64,000 nucleotides of DNA from VRUE01 sp963807425 (GCA_963807425.1 CAWEBZ010000011.1:1-64000), one strand, 5' to 3'. Positions 1 through 8,241 are shown, numbered from the stretch's first letter. The notes: generated by a model not told the origin, from the sequence alone. Made by a program: numbers and translations.

Positions 1-11
1 GGCAAGCAAAA

Positions 12-30
12 GGGCCGCCGAGGGCGGCCC
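12..30 (-). terminator. Rho-independent terminator-like hairpin
   Basis: A perfect 8-bp GC stem (12-19 paired with 23-30, loop GAG). Read on the minus strand it is followed by TTTTGC, so it can terminate the minus-strand gene ending at 52; read on the plus strand it is followed by TTTCG, so it may also serve the gene upstream of the window. Confidence 0.7.
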
Positions 31-51
31 TTTCGTAGAGGTGGGGCGAAG

Positions 52-585
52 TCAGCGCCCGCGCCCAGTGCGGGTCTGGGTGCCGGTGTTCGTCCCCGTG
101 CGGGTATTCGTGTCGTTGTCGTTGGTCGTGCCGCGGGTCGAGTGCCCGTTGGCGCTGGTGTCATTGGTGCCGAACCGTCCCGTGCGGGTGTTCGTGTCGT
201 TGTCGTTCGTGGTTCCCCGCGTCGAGTGCCCGTTGGCGCTGGTGTCGTTGGTGCCGGCTCGCGCTCCGGTTCCGGTGTGCGTGCCGGTGTCGTCATCGTC
301 GTCAGCGTTGCCGGGGCCGCTGTTGTCGTCATCATCGCCGCCTCCACCAGGGCCGCTGTTGCTGCCCTTGGCGACCGCTGCAGGCACGTCGCCGATCAGG
401 CCGGCCGCATTGGCTGCCAGGAAGAACGGGACGGCGCTGAGGACGAGGAGTGCCAGGAAGAGCGCTCCGGACCTGCGCAGGGCCGACGTATGGCCGGGAA
501 GCAGGTTGTCGTCCGCTTCGAGACTGCTGAAGACGCGTGCCGCGGGCGACACCGTTCTCTGTGTCCCTCTGGTTCGCGTAGGCAT
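52..585 (-). CDS. Membrane-anchored, repeat-rich Asp/Thr/Asn low-complexity protein
   Basis: I do not recognise a family. The 177-residue product has a basic N-terminus (about residues 1-40), one hydrophobic segment (about 42-62, LFLALLVLSAVPFFLA) and then an extracytoplasmic low-complexity tail. The tail starts with Gly/Pro and runs of Asp (DDDD, DDDDD), followed by two 25-residue repeats of the type GTNDTSANGHSTRGTT, encoded by two 75-bp imperfect direct repeats at 98-172 and 182-256. The Asp clusters could bind Ca2+, which is inference only. The start is supported by GAGGAGG just upstream of the ATG, and a hairpin follows the stop. No second topogenic signal is visible. Confidence 0.6.
   Translation of the reverse strand: MPTRTRGTQRTVSPAARVFSSLEADDNLLPGHTSALRRSGALFLALLVLSAVPFFLAANAAGLIGDVPAAVAKGSNSGPGGGGDDDDNSGPGNADDDDDTGTHTGTGARAGTNDTSANGHSTRGTTNDNDTNTRTGRFGTNDTSANGHSTRGTTNDNDTNTRTGTNTGTQTRTGRGR
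98..256. repeat. Two 75-bp imperfect direct repeats inside the low-complexity gene
   Basis: Units 98-172 and 182-256 share the same order of sub-motifs (GTGCGGGT.TTCGTGTCGT ... GAGTGCCCGTTGGCGC ... TTGGTGCCG) with only a handful of substitutions. They encode the two Thr/Asn/Asp peptide repeats, so they look like a recent intragenic duplication. Confidence 0.75.
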
Positions 586-667
586 GGTTCCTCCTCGTTG
601 TGGCGTGGTCGGTGGCTACCCGTTGGTATGGCTGTAACCCGGCCGACCGGCAAAGATCACGCGTGGA

Positions 668-1552
668 TCAGATGCCGACCGCGCCGCGCCGCGTCAGCTT
701 GATCTTGCGCGGCTGCTCGGCGATCAGCGGCTCCAGCCGCTCGACCGCCTCGCCGCAGCTAGGGCGGCGACCGGGGTCCGGATCGAGCAGCTCGCCGATC
801 AGGGCTCTCAGCGCCTCGGGGCTCGATGCAGGCAGGGGAAGCGGCGCCTCGCTGAGCTGGGGGAAGCGCTCGGGCCCCTCGTCTCCCCAGCCTTCGAGGA
901 AGGGCTTTTCCCCCGATACGGCGTGGAAGAGCGTTGCTCCCAATCCCCAGGAGTCCGTGGCCGGACCGATCGCGCCCCTCTCCGTCGACTCGGTGCACTG
1001 CTCGGGCGCCATGTATGCGTCGGTGCCGATCGGCCCCGCGGTCTTCGCCGCCCGCTCGAGCGTGCGAGCGATGCTGAGGTCGATCAAACGCGGCGGGACG
1101 CCCATCACGATGTTGTCCGGCTTGACGTCGAGATGGACGTAGCCGGCTTGCGCCATGTACTGGAGGGCGCCTGCGACGTGCGCGGCAAGTGGAAGGAGCT
1201 GGGCCAGCGGGATTGCGCCGTCTCGCTTCAGCAGGCGGCGCAGGGACGGCCCCTCGAGGTGCTCGATTAGCACGTGTGGGTAGCGGCCCTCGAGCTTCGC
1301 GTCGAAGCAGCGCACCAGGGTCGGATGTGCGAGGGAGTGGAGGGCCTCGACCTCGTAGTGGAGATCTCGCAGCGCCTTCTCGTCCTCGGCCTGGTCGGGG
1401 CGGAGGACCTTTGCCACCGCTAGGGAGAACAGCGAGTCGTCCCAGACCAGGCAGACCTCGTAGCGGTTGCCGCCGCCGAGCGTCTTCAGCACGACCCGGC
1501 CGGGCTCGATCTCATCGCCTTCCTGAAAGGCCCAGCTCGCGTGCTCGCTCAT
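668..1552 (-). CDS. Serine/threonine protein kinase, soluble
   Basis: This is a eukaryotic-type (Hanks) protein kinase of about 294 residues. A Gly-rich loop (LGGGNRYEV, about 25-33) precedes the ATP-anchoring lysine in VAK (about K48). The catalytic loop is HLDVKPDN (about 140-147) and the metal-binding motif is DLS rather than DFG (about 158), with the Asp retained. MAPEQ marks the activation segment. The C-terminus shows no transmembrane helix or PASTA repeats, so a cytosolic enzyme is likely. The chosen ATG (MSEHAS) starts the conserved part; an upstream in-frame ATG at 1600 would overlap the divergent neighbour. The substrate is not evident. Confidence 0.85.
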   Translation of the reverse strand: MSEHASWAFQEGDEIEPGRVVLKTLGGGNRYEVCLVWDDSLFSLAVAKVLRPDQAEDEKALRDLHYEVEALHSLAHPTLVRCFDAKLEGRYPHVLIEHLEGPSLRRLLKRDGAIPLAQLLPLAAHVAGALQYMAQAGYVHLDVKPDNIVMGVPPRLIDLSIARTLERAAKTAGPIGTDAYMAPEQCTESTERGAIGPATDSWGLGATLFHAVSGEKPFLEGWGDEGPERFPQLSEAPLPLPASSPEALRALIGELLDPDPGRRPSCGEAVERLEPLIAEQPRKIKLTRRGAVGI

Positions 1553-1599
1553 ACCCGCAAGGGTAGGGGGCACTCGGTCTCGGCTAGCATCGGCGATCA

Positions 1600-1962
1600 A
1601 TGGCAGATACCAAGGGCTTGATCGAGATGGCGGTGAAGCGCTTCCAGGAAGAGGTGCCGGCGCTGCAGAAACTGAAGCTGGTCTTTGGCCTGGAACTGAA
1701 GGCCAAACACGACATCCAGCTCTACCGGGTCGAGGTGCCGGGGCCGAAGATCAGCAAGGACCTCGCCCAGGACGAGCGGGTGCTGGTCCAGATCGACCGG
1801 CCCCAGTTCAACGAGCTGGCCGAGAACGGCACGGTGAAGAGCTACCGCAAGGCGTATGAGACCGGCCACATCAAGGCAACCGGCGACTCCAATGTGAAGA
1901 AGCTGATCGCCCAGGTCGTCGAACGCCAGGAGGAACGCTCCCGGCTCAAGAAGGCCCACTGA
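1600..1962 (+). CDS. Conserved hypothetical protein, possibly SCP2-like
   Basis: A 120-residue soluble protein, rich in Lys/Glu, with no signal peptide or membrane segment. The pattern of amphipathic helices and short strands loosely recalls small SCP2/sterol-carrier-like proteins, but I see no diagnostic motif and do not assign a function. It is divergent from the kinase gene (48 bp between the chosen starts) and 71 bp upstream of the MaoC-like gene on the same strand. Confidence 0.5.
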   Translation: MADTKGLIEMAVKRFQEEVPALQKLKLVFGLELKAKHDIQLYRVEVPGPKISKDLAQDERVLVQIDRPQFNELAENGTVKSYRKAYETGHIKATGDSNVKKLIAQVVERQEERSRLKKAH

Positions 1963-2033
1963 GCTTCGCCCCCAAGAACTTCCCGCGCGGATAGCATCCC
2001 GCGCCGTCCAACCCAGAGGAGAACCCGCGACAG

Positions 2034-2552
2034 ATGAGCGATGAGACGTACGAGCTGAGCACTGACCAGGCCGAGCGCGAGGCATCCGGCGCGCACGCCT
2101 ACGGCCGCTACCTCGAGGAGTTCGAGGTCGGCGCCGTCTACAAGCACTGGCCGGCGAAGACCGTGACCGAGTCCGACGATCACCTTTTCTGCTTGATCAC
2201 GATGAACCACCACCCGCTGCACCTCAACGACATCTACGCGAAGGGGTCCCAGCAGGGCCGCAACGTCGTCGTCGGGCCGCTCGTCTACTCGCTGGCCCTT
2301 GGGATGTCGGTCTCGGACGTCTCGGGCAAGGCGATCGCCAACCTGGCGACCGAAGACCTCAGCCACCCGAACCCTGTCTTCCACGGCGACACCCTCTTCT
2401 GCGAGACCGAGGTGCTCGAGGTCAAGCCCTCGAAGTCGAAGCCCGACCGCGGCGTGGTCAAGGTTCACACCCGCGTCCTCAACCAGGACGCCGTCCTCGT
2501 CGCCGAGTTCAAGCGCTTGGTGCTGGTCCCGCGTAAGACTCCCGGCGAGTAA
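2034..2552 (+). CDS. MaoC-family hotdog dehydratase
   Basis: A 172-residue single-hotdog protein of the MaoC type. The conserved core is visible: D-H segment ITMNHHPLHLND (about 56-67), the GPLVYSLALGM helix, and FHGDTLFCETEV in the hotdog strand region. MaoC proteins hydrate or dehydrate enoyl-CoA thioesters. In streptomycetes a MaoC gene of this size sits beside meaA and ccr, and meaA lies just downstream here on the other strand. A role in hydrating mesaconyl-CoA or a related intermediate is therefore plausible but inferred. GAGGAGAA precedes the ATG. Confidence 0.75.
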   Translation: MSDETYELSTDQAEREASGAHAYGRYLEEFEVGAVYKHWPAKTVTESDDHLFCLITMNHHPLHLNDIYAKGSQQGRNVVVGPLVYSLALGMSVSDVSGKAIANLATEDLSHPNPVFHGDTLFCETEVLEVKPSKSKPDRGVVKVHTRVLNQDAVLVAEFKRLVLVPRKTPGE

Positions 2553-2555
2553 AGC

Positions 2556-3122
2556 TCAGTGGGCCTCATCTGAGGCGTGGGCGGGGGGCCTCGACTCCTC
2601 CGCCAGTGAAGTGATCTCGAGTTGGCCGTGGGCGGCCTGCTCGAGCACTTCGGTTGCCTCTTCAGCCGAGCGGGCATAGAACTCGACCAGCATGTGGACG
2701 ACGATCTGCTCCTCGTTGTGCTTGTGGAAGCGGACGTGGGCGAAGAACTCGCGCACGCCGGCCTCGCCGAAAGCGCCGAAGGTGAGGAACTCGATCGCTT
2801 CGGGGCCCGAGCAGGTCTCGACTCGGTCCTGGTCGACGGTGACCGTGCACGAGGCGACCCAGGGTGTGCCGGCAACCATCCGTTCCCAGCGGTCTTCGAT
2901 CGGGACGACGCGGTTGTCCTGGAAGGCGAGGTGGGGCTGGTCGTGCATGCAGTCGACGCACTGCACCAGCGCCTCCTGGACCTCGTCGACCCCCTCGGTG
3001 AGGATGCCGGTGTCGGGATCCACGCGGCGGATCGCGTCGTAGTGGATCTGGATCTCGAGGTTCTGGGACCAGCAGCGGTAGCAGCGAAGCCAGGCCGAGC
3101 GGTCCCCGTTGAGCTCGCTCAT
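2556..3122 (-). CDS. Conserved hypothetical protein with paired CxxC motifs
   Basis: I do not recognise a named family. The product of about 188 residues begins MSELNG and has two CxxC pairs (CYRC near residue 14 and CVDC near 56) that could form a zinc ribbon. An alpha/beta body with FHKHNEEQIVVHMLVEF follows. It has no signal peptide or membrane helix. It ends 4 bp from the convergent MaoC gene and is followed by the mutase gene upstream in the same orientation. A start 12 codons earlier is possible. Confidence 0.55.
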   Translation of the reverse strand: MSELNGDRSAWLRCYRCWSQNLEIQIHYDAIRRVDPDTGILTEGVDEVQEALVQCVDCMHDQPHLAFQDNRVVPIEDRWERMVAGTPWVASCTVTVDQDRVETCSGPEAIEFLTFGAFGEAGVREFFAHVRFHKHNEEQIVVHMLVEFYARSAEEATEVLEQAAHGQLEITSLAEESRPPAHASDEAH

Positions 3123-3202
3123 GCGGTCATTGTCGCGTGTCCGTCGCTCCGGCGCCATAGCAGGATCGGCAACCGGCGATGCGGGTCTGCCGGGCGCGTA
3201 CG

Positions 3203-5197
3203 TCAGGCCGTGGCGTGGGCTTTGGCGCGGCGGGCGACGAGGTCGACGATCTCGCCCATGATCCTGTTGATGTCGAAGTCCTTCGGGGTGTAGACGCCGG
3301 CGACGCCAGCCTCGCGCAGGCGCTTGGCGTCGGCGACGGGAATGATGCCGCCGACGACGACCGGCACGTCGACGCCCTCGTCCCGCAGCAGCCGCACCAC
3401 CTCGGGGATCAGCTCGAGGTGGGACCCGGAGAGAATCGAGAGGCCGACCACGTCGACGTCCTCCTGCAGGGCGGACTCGGCGATCTCCTCGGGAGTGAGC
3501 CGGATGCCCTGGTAGATCACCTCCATGCCGACGTCACGAGCGCGCAGGGCGACCTGCTCCGAGCCGTTCGAGTGACCGTCGAGGCCGGGCTTGCCGACCA
3601 GGATCTTGATCCGGTGCCCGATCCGCTCGGAAGTCTCGTCGACCCGGGCGCGGATCTCGGCTAGCTGGTCGCGGTTGGCGGGTGGCGCCGCGCCGTCTAC
3701 TCCGGTCGGCGCCCGGTATGCGCCGAAGGCATCGCGCAGGACTTCTGCCCACTCGCCGGTGGTCGCCCCCGCTTTGGCGGCAGCGATCGTCGCCGGCATG
3801 ATGTTCTCGTTCTCCTCGCCGGCCGTCCGTGCCAGCTCGTCGAGGGCGGCGCGCACGGCGCTCTCGTCGCGCTCGGACTTCCAGCTCTCCAGCGCCTCGA
3901 TTCGTTCGCGCTCGACCTCGGGGTCGGGGGTGAGGATGCCGCCGTCGGCGCCCGCCGTCAGCGGCGAGTCCTCGCTCTCGGTGAAGCTGTTCTGGCCGAT
4001 CACCTTCTGCTCGCCGCTCTCGATTCGCCCCACACGCTCACGGTGTGACTCGACCAGGCGGGCCTTCATGTAGGGGACCGCGGCGACGGCGCCACCATGC
4101 TCCTCGACCACGGCCATCTCGGCACGGGCACCCTCGATCAGCTCCTTGACCAGGCCGTCCATCACCTTCGAGCCCTCGAAGATGTCCGGGTACTCGAGCA
4201 GGTCGGTCTCGTTGGCCAGCACCTGCTGGATCCGCAGGCTCCACTGCTGGTCCCAGGGGCGGGGGAGGCCCATCGCCTCGTTCCAGGCGGGAAGCTGGAT
4301 CGCGCGGGCGCGGGCGTCGCGGCTGAGAGTGACGGCGAGCGCCTCGAGCACGATCCGCTGGATGTTGTTCTCCGGCTGGGCCTCGGTCAGGCCGAGCGAG
4401 TTGACCTGGACGCCGTAGCGGAAACGCAGCATCTTCTCGTCGGTGACGCCGTAGCGCTCACGGCCGATCTCGTTCCAGATCTGGCCCATCGCGCGCAGCT
4501 TGGCGATCTCCTCGATCAGGCGGATGCCGGCGTTGACGAAGAAGGAGATGCGGCCGAAGACCTTGGGGAAGTCCTGCTCGGCGACCTGGCCGCGCGCCTT
4601 GACCTCGTCGAGCACGGCGATCCCGGTGGAGAGCGCGAAGGCGATCTCCTGCACCGGCGTCGCCCCGGCCTCCTGCAGGTGGTAGCTGCAGATGTTGGTC
4701 GGGTTCCAGTCCGGCACCTCGTTGACGGAGAAGGCGACCATGTCGGCGATCAGCCGCATCGAGGGCTCCGGCGGGAAGGCGTAGGTGCCGCGCGAGAGGT
4801 ACTCCTTGATGATGTCGTTCTGGGTCGTTCCCTTCAGCTGGGAGCGCTTGACCCCGTTCTCCTCCGCCACCGTGACATATAGGCCGAGCAGCCAGGCGGC
4901 GGTGGCGTTGATCGTCATCGAGGTGTTCATCTCGTCGAGTGGAATCTCGTCGAGCAGCTGGTGCATGTCGCCCTTGTGGGCGATCGAGACTCCGACCTTG
5001 CCGACCTCGCCACGGGCGAGAACGTGGTCGGGGTCGTAGCCGGTCTGGGTGGGCAGGTCGAAGGCGACGGAGAGGCCGGTTTGACCCTTTTCCAGGTTGC
5101 GGCGGTAGAGCTCGTTTGAGCGCCTGGCATCGGAGTGGCCGGCATATGTGCGCATCACCCAGGGGCGGTCGCGCTCGGGAAGGCGGTGCTCGCTCAC
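3203..5197 (-). CDS. meaA: Ethylmalonyl-CoA mutase (MeaA type), B12-dependent
   Basis: An adenosylcobalamin-dependent acyl-CoA mutase of about 664 residues with both domains on one chain. The substrate barrel starts with RTYAGHSDARRSNELYR and contains GQTGLSVAFDLPTQTGYDPD and MTINATAAW. The C-terminal B12 domain has the cobalt-ligand motif DGHSNG (about residue 540), SILSGSH and GGIIP. The wording of these motifs matches MeaA/ethylmalonyl-CoA mutase more closely than methylmalonyl-CoA mutase, and the ccr gene nearby agrees. The enzyme converts ethylmalonyl-CoA to methylsuccinyl-CoA. GTG at 5197 (VSEHRLPE) is the start that matches relatives; longer in-frame sequence upstream is not conserved-looking. 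The frame is intact. Confidence 0.88.
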   Translation of the reverse strand: MSEHRLPERDRPWVMRTYAGHSDARRSNELYRRNLEKGQTGLSVAFDLPTQTGYDPDHVLARGEVGKVGVSIAHKGDMHQLLDEIPLDEMNTSMTINATAAWLLGLYVTVAEENGVKRSQLKGTTQNDIIKEYLSRGTYAFPPEPSMRLIADMVAFSVNEVPDWNPTNICSYHLQEAGATPVQEIAFALSTGIAVLDEVKARGQVAEQDFPKVFGRISFFVNAGIRLIEEIAKLRAMGQIWNEIGRERYGVTDEKMLRFRYGVQVNSLGLTEAQPENNIQRIVLEALAVTLSRDARARAIQLPAWNEAMGLPRPWDQQWSLRIQQVLANETDLLEYPDIFEGSKVMDGLVKELIEGARAEMAVVEEHGGAVAAVPYMKARLVESHRERVGRIESGEQKVIGQNSFTESEDSPLTAGADGGILTPDPEVERERIEALESWKSERDESAVRAALDELARTAGEENENIMPATIAAAKAGATTGEWAEVLRDAFGAYRAPTGVDGAAPPANRDQLAEIRARVDETSERIGHRIKILVGKPGLDGHSNGSEQVALRARDVGMEVIYQGIRLTPEEIAESALQEDVDVVGLSILSGSHLELIPEVVRLLRDEGVDVPVVVGGIIPVADAKRLREAGVAGVYTPKDFDINRIMGEIVDLVARRAKAHATA

Positions 5198-5288
5198 ATC
5201 CCCATGATATTTGGCTCGGCTCGAAATCCGCCGTTCAAGGGACGGCGGGCCGCATCTTTCCCCCTCGCCTGTGTTTAGGCTCTCCGCG

Positions 5289-5984
5289 ATGGGATTGCGT
5301 TTTACAGCGGTTTTGGGCACGATCGTCGCCTTGGCGATGGTCCTCGCGGCAAGCTCGGGCGCCGCCCTGATCGGCATCTACCGCAACAACATGGATTCCA
5401 CCGGGCTGCGCAGTCAGGCCGTGAAGCTGTCCGGCGAGCGCTGTGGCCGCGGCGGTTCGGATACCGCGCTTCAGATCGTCGTCGGCAAACAGACCAAGGA
5501 GTGCGCCTACCGCACCCCGGTCCTTGGCCGCGACCTCGAGATCGCCGCTACCCAGCGTCTTCTCAGCGCTACTCCGAAAGCCGTCCAGCGCTCGGCGTTC
5601 CTCGCGCTGAACCTCCGTTCGGGCGGGGGCGGTCGCTACCAGCTCGCCGCCTACCCGCTGCAGAAAAAGGTTCAGGTGCGCAAGGTCCTCGCTGACGGCT
5701 CGATCGAGTACCTGGCGATCGAGAAAGACGTGCCCGGGATCAAGGGAATCGACATGGCCAACGTCCTCCGCCTGCGTGCCTTCAACATCACCAGCGGCCC
5801 GGAAAAAGGCCAGTGCCGCATCCTCGTCTTCGTCGCCGGCAAACTGGTCGTCGATGTCACCGATATCAGCGGGGGCGATCTCACCGGCCGCGCGTCAGGC
5901 TTCTCGGTCGGGGCCGCGAAGAACGCCAAAGGGGCACAGGCGAGCGTCGATGACGTCGTGGTCCGCATCCCCAGCCCGTTCTAG
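5289..5984 (+). CDS. Exported hypothetical protein
   Basis: A 231-residue protein with an N-terminal signal peptide (MGLRFTAVLGTIVALAMVLAASSGAA) and a mature part of mostly beta character, ending IPSPF. Two cysteines (near residues 51 and 70) could form a disulfide. The body resembles a jelly-roll/LamG-like fold in its strand pattern, but no motif proves this. The ATG at 5289 is chosen because it opens the signal peptide. It is divergent from the mutase gene and convergent with the ArsR gene. Confidence 0.6.
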   Translation: MGLRFTAVLGTIVALAMVLAASSGAALIGIYRNNMDSTGLRSQAVKLSGERCGRGGSDTALQIVVGKQTKECAYRTPVLGRDLEIAATQRLLSATPKAVQRSAFLALNLRSGGGGRYQLAAYPLQKKVQVRKVLADGSIEYLAIEKDVPGIKGIDMANVLRLRAFNITSGPEKGQCRILVFVAGKLVVDVTDISGGDLTGRASGFSVGAAKNAKGAQASVDDVVVRIPSPF

Positions 5985-5995
5985 CTAGAACGGGC
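5974..5995. terminator. Perfect palindrome spanning two convergent stop codons
   Basis: Arms GCCCGTTCTAG (5974-5984) and CTAGAACGGGC (5985-5995) are exactly complementary with no loop. The TAG of the exported-protein gene (5982-5984) and the TAG of the ArsR gene (5985-5987) abut at its centre. It has no T-run, so it is a likely but unproven bidirectional terminator. Confidence 0.55.
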
Positions 5996-6257
5996 CCAAG
6001 GCCCGGTCGCTGACGCGATAGAGGTGCTCGATCGCCCCGCGCCGCTGCCGTGTTTCGACCAGTTCGATGCAGCCGAGTTCCCTCAGCACCCTGACGTGGT
6101 AGGCGACGTTGCTGGTGTCGACCCCGAGCTTCTCGGCGATCTGTTTCGGGCTGGCGACGCCCTCGGCGATCAAAGCCAGTGCTTTCGCGCGTAGGGGATG
6201 GACATAGGCCTTGGCCAGACGCTGCTGGTCCATCGCCTCTGGGCGTTGCTCGGCCAA
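5985..6257 (-). CDS. ArsR-family winged-helix transcriptional regulator
   Basis: A 90-residue single-domain regulator. The helix-turn-helix reads PKQIAEKLGVDTSNVAYHVR (about 37-56), followed by a wing (ETRQRRGAIEHLYRV). HPLRAKALALI is typical of the first ArsR helix. No cysteine-type metal site (CxC) is present, so it is not an obvious arsenic/cadmium sensor. An AT-rich imperfect palindrome lies in the divergent promoter region upstream and may be its operator. Confidence 0.8.
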   Translation of the reverse strand: MAEQRPEAMDQQRLAKAYVHPLRAKALALIAEGVASPKQIAEKLGVDTSNVAYHVRVLRELGCIELVETRQRRGAIEHLYRVSDRALGPF

Positions 6258-6315
6258 CTCTCCAAAGCCTCCGATTGATCTCGTCTCTTGGCGCCAGCCT
6301 AGGGTAATAACTAAT

Positions 6316-6343
6316 CTGAGTAGTTAAGTAAACTTTAACTCAG
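6316..6343. promoter_or_regulatory. AT-rich inverted repeat, candidate ArsR operator/promoter
   Basis: CTGAGTAGTTAAG (6316-6328) and CTTTAACTCAG (6333-6343) form an imperfect dyad in an unusually AT-rich patch between the divergent arsR and clpS genes. Its size and position fit a self-regulating ArsR operator; binding is inferred. Confidence 0.4.
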
Positions 6344-6393
6344 TGCGTCCATCGGTCCCCCCGATCACTGGACTTTTCGCATAATGCGAAGCG

Positions 6394-6684
6394 ATGTCGA
6401 CGACCACGGTGGAGCGGCCGCGTAGCGCAGGACCCGGATCGGGGTTGGGCGGCGCGTGGCGAGTGATCGTCCGCAACGACAGTCACAACACCTTCGATCA
6501 CGTCGCCGAGACCCTTGCCCGGGTCCTGCCTGGGGTCAGCCTCGACAGGGGCCACCAGCTTGCCGAGAGCATCCACAACAGCGGCCAGGCGATCGTCTGG
6601 TCCGGCCCGCAAGAGCCGGCGGAGCACTACTGGCAGCAGCTCGACGAGGCGGGGCTGACGATGGCCCCGCTCGAGCGGGGCTAG
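6394..6684 (+). CDS. clpS: ATP-dependent Clp protease adaptor ClpS
   Basis: A 96-residue ClpS-type adaptor that hands N-degron substrates to ClpAP/ClpCP. After a disordered N-terminus the core begins WRVIVRNDSHNTFDHV (about 22-37), with the conserved N-D and N-T-F positions that line the N-degron pocket, and continues with HQLAESIHNSGQAIV. The C-terminal strand ends the protein. CATAAT at 6380-6385 lies 8 bases before the ATG and there is no Shine-Dalgarno sequence, so a leaderless transcript is likely. Confidence 0.85.
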   Translation: MSTTTVERPRSAGPGSGLGGAWRVIVRNDSHNTFDHVAETLARVLPGVSLDRGHQLAESIHNSGQAIVWSGPQEPAEHYWQQLDEAGLTMAPLERG

Positions 6685-6978
6685 CTACTCGGCGGCGACC
6701 AGCGTGTGCCAGGTGGGCAGCAGCGGCAGGTCGTAGAGGTCGATGACGCTGGCGCGGGCGGCCTCGATCTCCTCCGAGAACCAGTAGCGCTCGAAGTCGG
6801 CGCGGCTCTCCCAGATCGAGGTCTGCTGGAAGGAGAGCGGGTCGTCGATCGAGCGGGTCAGCGACCAGCTCTTGGCGCCGAAGGCGGGCATCCGCGCCGC
6901 CGCCGGTTCCCAGAGGTCGAGCCAGCGGTCGGCCCGGAAGGGGGCGATGTGCCAGTCCAGTACGCATACCTCGCTCAT
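6685..6978 (-). CDS. Small hypothetical protein, possible dimeric alpha/beta-barrel
   Basis: A 97-residue protein starting MSEVCVLDWH. The pattern of strand-helix-strand with W/F residues (SWSLTRSIDDP, FERYWFSEE) recalls ABM/EthD-like small barrels, but this is a weak resemblance. Its ATG overlaps the ccr stop (TGATG) and GGAGGTGGGAG precedes it, so it is translationally coupled to ccr and probably supports the same pathway. The function is unknown. Confidence 0.55.
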   Translation of the reverse strand: MSEVCVLDWHIAPFRADRWLDLWEPAAARMPAFGAKSWSLTRSIDDPLSFQQTSIWESRADFERYWFSEEIEAARASVIDLYDLPLLPTWHTLVAAE

Positions 6979-8241
6979 CAGGCTCCCACCTCCGCCCGGA
7001 TCGCGCCCGGGCCGTCCTCGTTCTTGCCCTCGTCCTCGGACTCGGCCCCGACCAGGATCGAGATCTTGCCGAGGTGCTTGTTTTCGTGCAGCAGCTGGTG
7101 CGCCTCGGCAACGCCGTCGAAGCCCATCGTCTGCCAGATCACCGGGCGGACCTTGCCCTCGGCCATCAGCTGGTTGGCCTTCATGCACTCGTAGGCGTTG
7201 GCGAAGTGCGAGCCGATGATCTGCTTCTGGCGCATCCACAGGTAGCGCACGTCGAAGTCGAGCTGGAAGCCCGAGGTGGCGCCGCAGATCACGACTTTGC
7301 CGAACGGCTTGACGACGAAGACCGAGGTCGGGAAGGTCGCCTGGCCGACGTGCTCGAAGACGATGTCGGGGGCGTCGCCGAGGATCTCCTTGACCCGCTT
7401 GGCGAAGCCGCGCGAGGCCTTGAAGCGCTCCTTGTCGGCGGCCTTGTCGGCGAGGTTCTCCGGCGTCCGCATCATCTCGCCGAACTCGGCTCGGTTGATG
7501 TAGTCGACGGCGCCGAGCTGCTTGATCAGCTCGCCCTTCTCGTCGGAGGAGACGACGCCGACCGCGTTGGCGCCGGCCGCCTTGCAGAGCTGCACGGCGA
7601 AGACGCCGAGGCCGCCGGCGGCGCCCCAGATCAGGACGTTGTGGCCGGGCTGCAGCTTGCACTGGTCGATCAGCATCCGGTAGGCGGTGAAGTAGGTGAG
7701 GCCGTAGGAGGAGGAGTCGGCCCAGGAGAGGTTCTGGGGGCGGGGGAGGAGCTGCTGCGCCTGCACCTTGGTGAACTGGGCGAAGGAGCCCCAGGTCGTC
7801 TCGTAGCCCCAGATCTTCTGGCTCGGCGCGGCCAGCGGGTCGAGCCCGTGCACCTCGACGTCCTCGTAGGAGGCCTGGTTGCAGTGGACGACGACCTCGT
7901 CGCCGGGCTTCCAGCGGGTGACGCCCTCGCCGACCTTCCAGACGATGCCGGAGGCATCGGAGCCGCCGATGTGGTGGCCGTACTCGGGGTGGTCGCCGTA
8001 GGGGAAGACCGAGACCGGCTTGCCGAGCGCCGCCCAGACGTTGTTGAAGTTGACCCCGGCCGCCATCACGCGGACGATCACCTCGAAGGCGCCGGGCTCG
8101 GGGACCTCGATCTGCTCGAGCTGGAAGGCGTCGTGTGGGCTCGCCCTCGCGCTCCTGGCGGATCACCCAGGCCGCCATCGTCTCCGGCAGCGTTCCGGGC
8201 TCGACGTCCAACTTCGCGACTGTGCTCGTGTCAACGGCCAA
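6978..8241 (-). CDS. ccr: Crotonyl-CoA carboxylase/reductase (one frameshift)
   Basis: A zinc-free MDR-family reductase that reductively carboxylates crotonyl-CoA to ethylmalonyl-CoA with NADPH and CO2. The N-terminus (AVDTSTVAKLDVEPG ... AAWVIRQEREGEP) is followed by MAAGVNFNNVWAALGKP, FPYGDHPEYGHHIGGSDASG, the Rossmann motif IWGAAGGLGVFAVQL and the CCR-typical ATSGFQLDFDVRYLWMRQK. One extra base near 8134-8137 breaks the frame between the N-terminal 35 residues and the rest. The protein is otherwise full length (about 420 residues). It supplies the substrate of the MeaA-type mutase encoded nearby. Confidence 0.87.

Noticed and set aside
98..256. CRISPR-like repeats
   Set aside because: Only two long repeats, with no unique spacers, lying inside a coding sequence.
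3203..5197. Methylmalonyl-CoA mutase
   Set aside because: Same superfamily, but the N-terminal and barrel motifs match MeaA/ethylmalonyl-CoA mutase, and a ccr gene is close by.
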